A DNA stretch of 11,413 bases, from positions 1 to 11,413 of the forward strand of contig PMXT01000030.1 of the NCBI GenBank assembly GCA_003170995.1. The letters run 5' to 3'. A program made the translations under genes and the position numbers. This document shows, one piece after another, positions 1 through 7,433 of the stretch (position 1 is the first letter of the stretch; each line of letters begins with the position of its first letter). The notes beneath the pieces are model-generated. The model saw only the letters and a program-made list of their open reading frames with translations. It made no database searches and was not told the origin of the DNA. This DNA comes from Actinomycetota bacterium (GTDB lineage: Bacteria; Actinomycetota; Thermoleophilia; Gaiellales; Gaiellaceae).

Positions 1-1059
<1,059 letters not shown>

Positions 1060-1064
1060 TTCTA

Positions 1065-1070
1065 CTCCTT
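1065..1070 (-). promoter_or_regulatory. Ribosome binding site of clpX
   Basis: AAGGAG is read on the minus strand 5 nt before the GTG start. It decides the clpX start, because there is no competing ATG. Confidence 0.8.
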
Positions 1071-1081
1071 GTAGCTCGAAA

Positions 1082-1110
1082 TCGTCGTTTCGGCTAGCTC
1101 TCGTCGTTTC
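1082..1110. repeat. Direct 10-nt repeat in the clpP-clpX gap
   Basis: TCGTCGTTTC occurs at 1082-1091 and again at 1101-1110, a 19-nt period (GAAACGACGA on the coding strand). It sits between the clpP stop and the clpX ribosome site. It could be a regulator site or chance; no known operator was recognised. Confidence 0.4.
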
Positions 1111-1138
1111 CGAACGCACATGTCTGCGGAAATGACCA

Positions 1139-1750
1139 CTAGCTCTCGTTCTTCTCTGGCGCCGCGTTGCGATGTGCCAGCACGCGGTCGATCAATCCAT
1201 AGTCGAGCGCCTCGCTGGAGGTCATGAAGTAGTCGCGCTCCATGTCCTTGGCGACCTTCTCCATCGACTGCCCGGAGTGATCGGCGATTATTTCCTCGAG
1301 CCGGCGCTTGATGTTGATCACCTCGCGCGCCTGGATCTCGATATCCGAGGCCTGGCCCTGAAAACCGCTCGAGACCTGGTGAATGAGGATCTTCGAGTTG
1401 GGTAGCGCCGCGCGCTTGCCCTTGGTTCCGCCGGCCAGAAGCAACGCACCCATCGACATGGCGACGCCGACGCAGGTCGTCTGCACATCGGGTTTGATGA
1501 ACTGCATGGTGTCGTAGATAGCGAGTCCGGCGTACACGGAGCCCCCGGGCGAGTTGATGTAGATGGAAACGTCCTTGTCTGGGTCTTCGGACTCGAGATG
1601 GATCAATTGAGCGATCACCAGGTTGGCGATCTGATCATCGATGGGCGTGCCCAGGAAGATGATCCGTTCGTTGAGAAGCCGGGAGTAGATGTCGAACGAA
1701 CGCTCGCCGCGCGATGTCTGCTCGATGACCATTGGGATCAAAGGACTCAT
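1139..1750 (-). CDS. clpP: ClpP, ATP-dependent Clp protease proteolytic subunit
   Basis: Serine peptidase that forms the double-heptamer degradation chamber used by ClpX and related unfoldases. The protein is 203 residues, normal for the family. The catalytic triad is Ser99 (in GVAMSMGA), His124 (in ILIHQ) and Asp173 (in ERDYF). The oxyanion and substrate-strand region [16 protein letters not shown] is at 65-80. The start ATG (1748-1750) overlaps the tig stop as ATGA, and GAGGAG inside the end of tig provides the ribosome site 5 nt upstream, so translation is probably coupled. Only one clpP lies between tig and clpX, whereas many actinobacteria have a clpP1-clpP2 pair here. The sequence resembles the single canonical type of other phyla. 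A second clpP elsewhere in the genome cannot be excluded. Confidence 0.97.
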   Translation of the reverse strand: MSPLIPMVIEQTSRGERSFDIYSRLLNERIIFLGTPIDDQIANLVIAQLIHLESEDPDKDVSIYINSPGGSVYAGLAIYDTMQFIKPDVQTTCVGVAMSMGALLLAGGTKGKRAALPNSKILIHQVSSGFQGQASDIEIQAREVINIKRRLEEIIADHSGQSMEKVAKDMERDYFMTSSEALDYGLIDRVLAHRNAAPEKNES

Positions 1751-3099
1751 GGCGTCTCCTCACTACCGGGGGTCCACAGTTTCGTAGCCGATGCTGGCTT
1801 TTCCTTCCCAGGCGTCCATATTTGCTCGCGCGCCTGGGCCTGAGCGAGCGGAATCGGCTTGACTTCATCACAGACGCGATCGAGGGCGGCACTCATGCGC
1901 ATGTCCTCGCGCAACTCCTCCTGGCGCCCCTGGCGCCAGATCTCCGCCACCAGCTCGTCGACATCCTCTCCACCCGAGCCGGACTGCTCGCGCACGAGCT
2001 GCTCGATCTCGCTATCGGAGATCTCGATTCCCAACTTGTTGGCGCTGGCTTCGAGCACTAGCTCGCGCGCGATCGAGTGTTGGGCTTCGATGCGCACGCT
2101 CTCGACGAGCTGCGAGGCCTCCTGTCCGGTCAGCTGGAGGTAGAGATCGAGATTCATGCCTCGGCGCTCGAGTGAGCGAACCAGATTGGCCAGCAGAATG
2201 CGCGCCCGCTCCTCGACGAGCACAGGGTGCACCTCGACCTTCGAGGCGTCCACTAGCGCATCGACCGCCGCCTCGCGGAAGGCGACCTCACACTCGGCTT
2301 CGACCTGCGCTTGCAGCCTTCCTTTGATATCCGAGCGTAACTCGTCCAAAGTCTCGAACTCGCTAGCAGCGCGCGCCAGCTCGTCATCGAGCGGTGACAG
2401 CTCTTTCTCCATGATCTCCTTCACCGTCATCGTCACGGTGGCCGAGCCACCATCGGTGAGGACGAAAGGAATCTCGCGACTCTCGCCGGCCATCGCTCCG
2501 ATCAACCCTTGCTCCAGCTCGGGGGCCAGCTTGCCCGCACCGAGCTCGATGACCTGGTCGCGGCTTTCCTCGCCCTCATCGCCTACGAAGTCGACGACAA
2601 GCGTGTCTCCTTCGCGAACGGGCCGCCCCTCGACCGGTACCAGTTGGGCGACACTGGAGCGCAAAACGTCGAGCTCGTGCTCGACCAAACCTTCCGGTAT
2701 CTCCGCGTCAGCTTTACCCACCTCGAGCTTGCGCCAGTCGGTCGGCTTGGGCAGGGGCTGCAGGTCGAACTCGGCGTCGAAGCTCCAGCCCGAATCGGTG
2801 GACGCGGGCAGCTCGTATTCGAACCGCGGCTCCGAGACCGGGCGCAGGCGCTTACCCGCCGCCGCACCCCTGAGCCAGCCTCCGATGTGCGTCTCGACCG
2901 CCTCGGTATAGATGCGCTCCTTGCCGATTCGCCGCACCAGCACCGGCATCGGCACTTTGCCCGCGCGAAAGCCAGGCACCTTCGTGCGCTCGGCCAAATC
3001 GGCGCTGGCGTGCTCTACTGCGTGCTTGATGTCGGCGCTCGGCACTTCGACCGTGAGACGCACACGGCTTTCAGCGAGCTCGACGACGTTCGCTTCCAC
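1747..3099 (-). CDS. tig: Trigger factor, ribosome-associated chaperone
   Basis: Binds the ribosome exit tunnel and shields nascent chains. The GTG start at 3097-3099 gives 450 residues. With it, the ribosome-binding signature GFRAGKVP falls at 43-50, as in well-studied trigger factors, and the N-terminus aligns without a gap to the usual family start. A TTG at 3109-3111 would add four residues. Neither has a clear Shine-Dalgarno sequence, and the ATG at 3105-3107 is out of frame. The ribosome-binding domain spans about 1-115, an FKBP-like domain about 160-235 and the helical SurA-like chaperone domain about 240-400. The FKBP domain lacks the usual F-x-GG and FIPGFE elements (it has KLAPELEQ), so prolyl isomerase activity is doubtful. 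The C-terminal tail carries two WTPG motifs at 428-431 and 442-445. It is the first gene of the operon with clpP and clpX. Confidence 0.95.
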   Translation of the reverse strand: MEANVVELAESRVRLTVEVPSADIKHAVEHASADLAERTKVPGFRAGKVPMPVLVRRIGKERIYTEAVETHIGGWLRGAAAGKRLRPVSEPRFEYELPASTDSGWSFDAEFDLQPLPKPTDWRKLEVGKADAEIPEGLVEHELDVLRSSVAQLVPVEGRPVREGDTLVVDFVGDEGEESRDQVIELGAGKLAPELEQGLIGAMAGESREIPFVLTDGGSATVTMTVKEIMEKELSPLDDELARAASEFETLDELRSDIKGRLQAQVEAECEVAFREAAVDALVDASKVEVHPVLVEERARILLANLVRSLERRGMNLDLYLQLTGQEASQLVESVRIEAQHSIARELVLEASANKLGIEISDSEIEQLVREQSGSGGEDVDELVAEIWRQGRQEELREDMRMSAALDRVCDEVKPIPLAQAQAREQIWTPGKEKPASATKLWTPGSEETP

Positions 3100-3183
3100 G
3101 CCGCCATTCAAGCAGAGGACGGCCGCCTGCCGTCGGATCTGCCCCGGCGAGATGAATGAGGCCGAGACTCTCCCGGCCGACTC

Positions 3184-3336
3184 TCAGACAAGCAGCTCGA
3201 GACGCTCGCCGCTCGACAGCTCCAGATGACCGTCGGCTTCAACCTCGTTGGTCAGGACTCTTTCGGCGCGGCGCGCGGCGGTAGCCACGCGCGCTGCGCC
3301 TGTCCATCTGCCGCCGAGCTGCGGCCGTTCATACAA
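3184..3336 (-). CDS. Possible 50-residue protein upstream of tig, unknown function
   Basis: I do not recognise this protein. A minus-strand frame is open from just after TAG (3358-3360) to TGA (3184-3186). Its only start-like codon is TTG at 3334-3336, giving 50 residues. The C-terminal half (TNEVEADGHLELSSGERLEL) has the regular acidic/hydrophobic alternation of a real beta-rich protein, and its codons are GC-rich like the neighbours. It points toward tig and ends 84 nt before the tig GTG. Against it, there is no clear ribosome site, the start is a rare TTG, and it is short. It could also be the surviving 3' end of a decayed gene. Confidence 0.3.
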   Translation of the reverse strand: MYERPQLGGRWTGAARVATAARRAERVLTNEVEADGHLELSSGERLELLV

Positions 3337-3617
3337 TTCATCGTCGTCGGCTAGGAGCTAATCCTCTAGAGCTACTTTTTTAGGCCGCCAGGGCGAGATA
3401 CAGGTCGAGAAGCAGGGCTGTGTAGTCGGACATCGCGAGCAGATAGCCGGCTAATCTCGTGGTTCCTAGACGGCGGACAGGCGTCTCGCGCGCCGGTAGA
3501 AGCGTGCTGAGGCCAGAGCTGCCGTACGTTGACGAAAACGCTTCCTTGCTTTTTCGGCCAGTGACCTAAAAGGCCAGTTGCACCTAGCCGAAATGAGCCG
3601 GACGAGACCGATTTGCC
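3337..3617. other. Intergenic stretch without a recognised gene
   Basis: This presumably carries the tig-clpP-clpX promoter on the minus strand, but I see no convincing -35/-10 pair. A minus-strand frame ends in a hydrophobic stretch (MSDYTALLLDLYLALAA, ATG at 3431-3433, stop TAA). It has no ribosome site and I do not call it a gene. Confidence 0.4.
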
Positions 3618-3774
3618 TCTCGCTTTCTCGAGGCGCCACTGAGCGCGTTTCGCCTGAGGGGACATCAGTGCTGGTAACACAGCCCCGGAGAGCGAAGTGC
3701 GCTCAGCGGCGTCAAGCGGCTCTGGGAGGCCTGGCTCCCCGGCCGTATGGAGCCGCCGATCGAGGAAGCGAGAA
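3618..3774 (-). repeat. tRNA-abutting structured repeat, copy A (near complete)
   Basis: About 157 bp lying 3' of tRNA-Arg(TCG) on the same strand. The tRNA-proximal end is TCTCGCTTCCTCG (3773 downwards), one nt after the discriminator base. The distal end is the inverted form, TCTCGCTTTCTCG on the plus strand at 3618-3630. The internal arms match copy D: a GC-rich first hairpin, then a CGCCGCTGAGCGC/GCGCTCAGTGGCG stem enclosing GGGGC...TCCCC. The loop sequences differ from copy D while the arms largely still pair. Confidence 0.85.
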
Positions 3775-3846
3775 CGGCCCCGGGAGGAATCGAACCTCCG
3801 CGCACGGATTCGAAGTCCGTCGCTCTATCCACTGAGCTACGGGGCC
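3775..3846 (-). tRNA. tRNA-Arg (anticodon TCG)
   Basis: Complete cloverleaf of 72 nt. The acceptor is GGCCCCG paired with CGGGGCC, the D-arm is GCTC/GAGC, and the anticodon arm is ACGGA-CTTCGAA-TCCGT with TCG (reads CGA). The T-arm is GGAGG-TTCGATT-CCTCC, and the discriminator is G. No CCA is encoded; repeat copy A starts one nt later. Confidence 0.97.
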
Positions 3847-3854
3847 CGAACGGG

Positions 3855-3860
3855 AGTATG
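3855..3860 (-). promoter_or_regulatory. Candidate -10 box of tRNA-Arg(TCG)
   Basis: CATACT lies 8 nt before the tRNA. It is similar in position to the TANNCT boxes of the other four tRNAs here. No TTGACA-like -35 is visible. Confidence 0.35.
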
Positions 3861-4020
3861 CCCGAGCGAGCGCGTACGCCCTCCCTTCGACTGCTTGTCG
3901 CCGTCACTACTCGCGCAAAAGGCCGGCGGAGAGCCAGTGGAATCGCCGGAGATTTGATGATCAGTTTTACGTACATACACAGCAATTCTCGCCGGTCATA
4001 ATCGAGCAGGCCGATCGGAA

Positions 4021-4028
4021 AAAGGAGG
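4021..4028 (+). promoter_or_regulatory. Ribosome binding site of the DUF4389-type gene
   Basis: AAAGGAGG is a near-perfect Shine-Dalgarno sequence 4 nt before the ATG at 4033, and it fixes that start. Confidence 0.85.
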
Positions 4029-4032
4029 AAGT

Positions 4033-4689
4033 ATGGAAGTGTCTGCTCGTCCCGCTTATCCCGCTCGCCTGGAGGGCGAGCTCGCGCCCGAGCTCAACCG
4101 CTGGTTGTGGCTCGTCAAGTGGCTGCTTCTAATCCCGCACTACGTCGTACTCTTGCTCCTCTGGATCGCCTTCATCGTGATGAGCGTTATCGCGTTCTTT
4201 GCGATCCTCTTCACGGGGCGCTATCCACGCGGGATCTTCGACTTCAACGTCGGCGTCTTGCGCTGGACCTGGCGAGTCGGCTTCTACGGCTACTCGGCAC
4301 TCGGAACCGACCGCTATCCGCCCTTCACGCTCGGGCCCGTGCCCGACTACCCGGCCACGCTCGAGATCGACTATCCCGAGCGCCTCTCACGCGGGCTGGT
4401 ACTGATCAAGTGGTGGCTGCTGGCGATCCCCCAGTATCTGATCGTCGCCATCTTCCAGGGCGGCGGCGGCCCACGCTGCGCCGGCGGCCTGATCGGTTTG
4501 CTCGTCTTGATCGCGGCCGTCGTCCTGCTCTTCCGCAACCGCTACCCGCGCGAGATCTTCGACTTCGTGATGGGCATGAACCGCTGGGTCGTACGAGTCG
4601 CCGCCTACGCCTCGCTGATGCGTGACGAGTATCCGCCCTTCCGCCTAGACGTCGGCCCGAAGGAGCCTGCCAGTCCTTCAACTGCCTGA
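4033..4689 (+). CDS. DUF4389-type membrane protein
   Basis: Integral membrane protein of 218 residues, built from two similar halves as in the DUF4389 family, whose function is unknown. Half 1 runs roughly 20-100: hydrophobic segments [18 protein letters not shown] and the following stretch to 60, then RYPRGIFDF (63-71), a helix rich in Trp/Arg, and YPPFTL (95-100). Half 2 runs roughly 120-204: [17 protein letters not shown], a Gly-rich break at 143-152, a second hydrophobic helix at 153-167, RYPREIFDF (170-178) and YPPFRL (200-205). The repeated RYPR-x-IFDF and YPPF motifs make the internal duplication clear. The start is set by a strong ribosome site. It stands alone between two minus-strand tRNA genes, so the context says nothing about its role. 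No catalytic motif is visible. Confidence 0.88.
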   Translation: MEVSARPAYPARLEGELAPELNRWLWLVKWLLLIPHYVVLLLLWIAFIVMSVIAFFAILFTGRYPRGIFDFNVGVLRWTWRVGFYGYSALGTDRYPPFTLGPVPDYPATLEIDYPERLSRGLVLIKWWLLAIPQYLIVAIFQGGGGPRCAGGLIGLLVLIAAVVLLFRNRYPREIFDFVMGMNRWVVRVAAYASLMRDEYPPFRLDVGPKEPASPSTA

Positions 4690-4848
4690 TTGAGCCGGCC
4701 GCCGCGACCGACATGGCGGGCGCGGCACACCAAACGCCGTCCCAACTCAATACGGACTCCACCCGCATTCACGGCTAGCCCGCTCCGCCAACGAGGAGCA
4801 GACGAGACACACACGCCGAAGGCGCAGTGGCTCGTTCTCAACGGTCGT
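4690..4848. other. Intergenic stretch after the DUF4389-type gene
   Basis: A small hairpin CGCC-GAA-GGCG at 4814-4824 could help end transcription of the upstream gene, but no T-run follows. No gene was recognised. Confidence 0.35.
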
Positions 4849-4874
4849 CGCCGAAAGTCGTACGACTTTCGGCG
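4849..4874. repeat. Perfect 26-bp palindrome 3' of tRNA-Leu
   Basis: The arm CGCCGAAAGTCGT is followed directly by its exact reverse complement ACGACTTTCGGCG. It lies 6 nt beyond the 3' end of tRNA-Leu (minus strand), where the other tRNAs carry the structured repeat. It may act as a tRNA terminator or processing hairpin, but no U-run follows on either strand. Confidence 0.8.
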
Positions 4875-4880
4875 GATATT

Positions 4881-4965
4881 TGCGGGCGAGAGGACTCGAA
4901 CCTCCACAGGCACTTGGCCCAACGGGTCCTAAGCCCGTCGCGTCTACCAGTTCCGCCACGCCCGC
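4881..4965 (-). tRNA. tRNA-Leu (anticodon TAG)
   Basis: 85-nt class II tRNA with a long variable arm. The acceptor is GCGGGCG/CGCCCGC with discriminator A, the anticodon arm is ACGGG-CTTAGGA-CCCGT with TAG (reads CTA), and the T-loop is TTCGAGT. No CCA is encoded. Confidence 0.97.
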
Positions 4966-4975
4966 TGGCTCTCGA

Positions 4976-4981
4976 AGGATA
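4976..4981 (-). promoter_or_regulatory. Candidate -10 box of tRNA-Leu(TAG)
   Basis: TATCCT lies 10 nt before the tRNA on the minus strand and fits the TANNCT pattern shared with other tRNAs here. Confidence 0.45.
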
Positions 4982-4991
4982 GACCGAGTAG

Positions 4992-5038
4992 CCGACGAAA
5001 GTCCGCCTCCCTTTGGGAGGCTTGACGACTGTCGTCGG
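4992..5038. repeat. Long imperfect hairpin
   Basis: Outer arms are CCGACGA (4992-4998) and TCGTCGG (5032-5038), middle arms AGTC/GACT, and inner arms GCCTCCC (5005-5011) and GGGAGGC (5015-5021) with a TTT loop. It lies upstream of tRNA-Leu, not after a gene end, so it is not an obvious terminator. Confidence 0.7.
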
Positions 5039-5047
5039 TGTTATTTG

Positions 5048-5087
5048 ATGAACCGCGCCTTCCGCGCTTGGCTCATTCGCGGTTCAT
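5048..5087. repeat. Inverted repeat with perfect 10-bp arms
   Basis: ATGAACCGCG at 5048-5057 and CGCGGTTCAT at 5078-5087 enclose a 20-nt spacer. It belongs to the palindrome-rich non-coding stretch between tRNA-Leu and the sigma factor gene. Confidence 0.7.
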
Positions 5088-5153
5088 AGGTGCGTACTCG
5101 GCTGGCCGCTGTTGCGGAGGGAGTACGTGGTGGAAGGGTTCGGGACGGCGTTT

Positions 5154-5319
5154 AGAAGCTCTAACAAAACGAAGCACTCAACCGCCTGGCCGCGCTCGGC
5201 TGCGCTCTGCGTTGTCCTCGGTCGCGCCCGTAGCCCCGGCTACGAACGCGACACTGCGTCCTAGCATCGCATCCACCGATCACACCCAGTCGGCGGGTCT
5301 TCATTCTGTTAGAGCTTCT
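5154..5319. mobile_element. MITE-like element with 21-bp terminal inverted repeats
   Basis: Left end 5154-5174 and right end 5299-5319 are inverted copies matching at 19 of 21 positions, with 13 exact outer bases (AGAAGCTCTAACA). The interior has a strong compound hairpin: GTCGCG (5221-5226) with CGCGAC (5247-5252), and inside it CGTAGCC (5229-5235) with GGCTACG (5238-5244). It is 166 bp with no open frame of its own. This is the size and form of a non-autonomous miniature element. I see no target-site duplication and no related transposase in the window. Confidence 0.6.
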
Positions 5320-5696
5320 TAGGACCTATCCCGATAGGCCCTCAAGTGCGCCGAGTGTTTCGTCGCCAGATGGTTCTGCGTTTACGCTCCCGGCCGCGGC
5401 GAAAGGGGGAACAACCGCCGCGACCGGAGCGAGGAGACACCGAACGCTAGCCCGCTCGAGGGGTCACACGTGTCGAAACACCCTCGCCCGGCGTAGAAGC
5501 CGCTGCGGAGCCGCTCGGGTTGGCCGAGACTGGCTCGAGGGGAGCAGGCGGAGCGACGGGATGGCGACGGCATTCCTACTGGGAGTAGAGCGGTGGGTCG
5601 GTGCATCTCAGACCATGCTCAGATATTGTCAAACCGCAATCACCCAGGCGGATATTTGCAGAGCGGACGGCGACGGGTCTTCATCCCGAAGCGAGC
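5320..5696. other. Non-coding stretch, nothing recognised
   Basis: The only structures noted are a short hairpin CCTATC-CC-GATAGG at 5325-5338 and a GC-rich stem CGCGGCG/CGCCGCG near 5397-5425. I find no gene with credible start, codon use or family signature, and no known structural RNA. Confidence 0.4.
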
Positions 5697-5736
5697 TCTA
5701 GCCGCGGGTCGAGGGCTCGAATCCCTCCAAGTGCGC
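5697..5736 (+). pseudogene. Decayed tRNA-Arg 3' half
   Basis: Positions 5701-5735 match the 3' half of the intact tRNA-Arg(TCT) (7471-7505) at about 31 of 35 bases. A full T-arm is present (GAGGG-CTCGAAT-CCCTC), followed by acceptor-like AAGTGCG. One change turns a G-U pair of the intact gene into A-U, so pairing is kept. The 5' half is not recognisable: there is no D-arm, and nothing upstream pairs with the acceptor strand. It is either a tRNA pseudogene or an attachment-site remnant. Confidence 0.65.
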
Positions 5737-5757
5737 TCGTTGTAGGGAACACAACGA
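5737..5757. terminator. Hairpin after the tRNA relic
   Basis: TCGTTGT and ACAACGA form a 7-bp stem with a 7-nt loop just after the tRNA-Arg relic. A second short stem near 5764-5775 is followed by CCTTTT. It could be the old terminator of the lost tRNA gene. Confidence 0.3.
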
Positions 5758-5889
5758 TGTTGCTGCTCAGGAGCACCTTTTGATGTCCGGTCGCTCCGTT
5801 AGCTGATAGCTCGCATTCAAACCCGCGCACTCCCGATCGAGTCCCGCTCCGGTTACAGGGGAACCCGCTCAGCCGATGCGGGAAACTGT

Positions 5890-6438
5890 GTGTTGATGAG
5901 TCTGTCGTTTGAGGCTGCGTTCGAAGCGGAGTTCGAGGCGCTGCACCGCTACCTTCGTCGGCGCGTAGGTGCGGCGGCGGCGGAGGATCTGACGGCAGAC
6001 ACATTCGCGACCGCATTCGCGAATTGGGAGCGCTTCAATCGCGCCCGACCGCTGCGGCCCTGGCTATATGGAATCGCTGCGAATCTTGCCCGCCATCACT
6101 GGCGCAACGAGCGACGGATGCTGCGGGCTTACGCGCGAACGGGCGTCGATCCAGTTCTTGCTGAGGACGAAGGCAGCGTTGAGCGTCTGGAGGCCCAGGT
6201 CCGCCATCGCGAGCTTGCAGCAGCGCTCGCCGACCTACGCCCCCGCGATCGGGAGATCCTGCTATTGCACGCCTGGGCCGAGCTGAGCGACGGCGAGATC
6301 GCCGACGCCTTGTCACTTCCGATCGGGACGGTGAAGTCACGGCTGCACCGGACCCGTGAACGGTTGCGGAACCGGCTCGGCTCCAACGGGCAATCGGTAG
6401 CGAACACGCTTAGCGCGACAGGGAAGGAACGGCGATGA
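5890..6438 (+). CDS. ECF-type RNA polymerase sigma factor
   Basis: Alternative sigma factor of the extracytoplasmic-function class, which directs RNA polymerase to a small regulon in response to a signal. It has 182 residues. Sigma region 2 spans about 15-80 with DLTADTFATAFANWERF and RPWLYGIAANLARHHWRNERR. Region 4 spans about 113-165 with LADLRPRDREILLLHAWAELS and the helix-turn-helix IADALSLPIGTVKSRLHRTRERL. There is no region 1 or 3, as expected for ECF. The start is uncertain: GTG at 5890 has GGGAA about 6 nt upstream, while ATG at 5896 would remove two residues. The stop overlaps the next start as ATGA, so the two genes are coupled. CCCGC/GCGGG arms just upstream could fold over the ribosome site. 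The ECF group cannot be assigned by eye. Confidence 0.92.
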   Translation: MLMSLSFEAAFEAEFEALHRYLRRRVGAAAAEDLTADTFATAFANWERFNRARPLRPWLYGIAANLARHHWRNERRMLRAYARTGVDPVLAEDEGSVERLEAQVRHRELAAALADLRPRDREILLLHAWAELSDGEIADALSLPIGTVKSRLHRTRERLRNRLGSNGQSVANTLSATGKERR

Positions 6439-7196
6439 CCGAGGGCGATCTCCAGCTGCTTGTCGAGTTCCGCCGCGAAGTTCCAGCGCCTGATGAAGAG
6501 ACGGCGCGAAGAATCTACAGCCTTGCCACGTCAGGCCAGCCTCGCCGCCGCCTGCCCTGGCACATCAGAGCCGGCAGCAGACGTGCGCGGCGTCTGGTAG
6601 TTGTCGGGTTCGCAACGGCTATTGCGCTACTAAGCGCGACACTAGCCATCGGCGCCGTCGGAGGCTGGGGGTTTCTTCAGATCGGCAACGGTAGTATCGG
6701 CCCGCCTCCAAAGCTTGTACCCGCTGGGGAGGTCCTGGTTGTGGCTAGCGGTAGCTGGGACAATCAGGATTGGACTCTTGTCGCATACAGAAACCCTGAC
6801 GGCGATGAGTGCAGCTCCTTCCTAATGGGGGTTTCGGCTGCAAACGCGAAGAACGGCATCGGCGCTATAAGTTGCGTCAACGTCAGTGAGGGCGTATCCC
6901 CGGTCTTTGAAGCGAAGTCGGCTGATTTTCCGGCCCACCTAGAAGGCCCAGTCTCGGCCGATGCCAGCACGGTCGAGGTAGCGCTTTCCGACGGTAGCAC
7001 CATCGATGCGAAGACCATTGCCCCACCTGACGGGCTAGGCCTACTGGTTCGATATGTCGTCCTTCCGATCCCTTGTGGCGCGGTACCACACAGCGTTTCT
7101 GAGATCAACGATCAAGGGAGCGTTGTGGCTCGATATAGGATCCATACGTCATTGAACCCGTTGGCAGACGACGAGTCGCTGAACGCGTGCGATTAA
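6435..7196 (+). CDS. Single-pass membrane protein coupled to the ECF sigma factor, possible anti-sigma
   Basis: No family is recognised with certainty. The protein has 253 residues: a charged N-terminal cytoplasmic segment of about 52, one hydrophobic helix at about 53-75 (LVVVGFATAIALLSATLAIG), and an external domain of about 175. The external part has four cysteines (126, 147, 214, 252), enough for two disulfides. The segment DLQLLVEFRREVPAPDEETA near the start is typical of partner proteins encoded after ECF sigma genes in related actinobacteria. The ATG lies in the ATGA overlap with the sigma gene, and AAGGAA is 5 nt upstream. Topology and coupling suggest that it senses something outside and controls the sigma factor. 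No zinc-binding anti-sigma motif (HxxxCxxC) is present, so that role is an inference. Codons such as ATA, AGT and AGA look more frequent than in tig or clpX. Confidence 0.75.
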   Translation: MTEGDLQLLVEFRREVPAPDEETARRIYSLATSGQPRRRLPWHIRAGSRRARRLVVVGFATAIALLSATLAIGAVGGWGFLQIGNGSIGPPPKLVPAGEVLVVASGSWDNQDWTLVAYRNPDGDECSSFLMGVSAANAKNGIGAISCVNVSEGVSPVFEAKSADFPAHLEGPVSADASTVEVALSDGSTIDAKTIAPPDGLGLLVRYVVLPIPCGAVPHSVSEINDQGSVVARYRIHTSLNPLADDESLNACD

Positions 7197-7240
7197 CCTG
7201 GCGGTGCCGCTGAGTAATAGGTCGTGTATAGCTAGAATGG

Positions 7241-7287
7241 TATAATTGCACGGGTTCGGCCAGGCTTAGGGTTCGTCGTTAAGCCTG
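7241..7287 (+). promoter_or_regulatory. TATAAT box followed by an inverted repeat
   Basis: TATAAT at 7241-7246 is in an AT-rich island after the membrane protein gene. It is followed by CAGGCTTA (7261-7268) and TAAGCCTG (7280-7287), which form an 8-bp stem with an 11-nt spacer. It could drive a small RNA or a longer transcript into tRNA-Arg(TCT). No clear -35 is seen. Confidence 0.3.
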
Positions 7288-7419
7288 TGCTAATCTAGGC
7301 TTCGCGCTTCAGGCCCGAGGTTGGGAAGCTGTCTCATGAGGTGCAAGGTGAGATACATAAATACGCAGATCTAGCTCGAGCGCCAACGCCGGCGAAGTGC
7401 CCGGGCGCGGCCGAGGCGT

Positions 7420-7425
7420 TACGCT
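7420..7425 (+). promoter_or_regulatory. Candidate -10 box of tRNA-Arg(TCT)
   Basis: TACGCT lies 8 nt before the tRNA and fits the TANNCT pattern seen before the other tRNAs. Confidence 0.4.
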
Positions 7426-7433
7426 TCTGGTGA

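Noticed and set aside
3372..3680. Minus-strand open frame of about 100 codons between tig and tRNA-Arg
   Set aside because: Its start lies inside repeat copy A, and its composition is irregular with no family resemblance.
5382..5606. Minus-strand open frame of 74 codons in the palindrome-rich stretch
   Set aside because: Arg/Ser-rich composition typical of random GC-rich DNA, no ribosome site, no recognisable domain.
4871..5659. 13-nt word GGCGGATATTTGC shared between the 3' edge of tRNA-Leu (4871-4883) and 5647-5659, as a possible attachment site pair
   Set aside because: One exact 13-mer match is about what chance gives in a window of this size, and the flanks do not extend it.
5850..5889. 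ECF autoregulatory promoter (GGAAC ... CGT) before the sigma gene
   Set aside because: A GGAAC is present in the GGGGAACCCG stretch, but no matching -10 element stands at the right distance.
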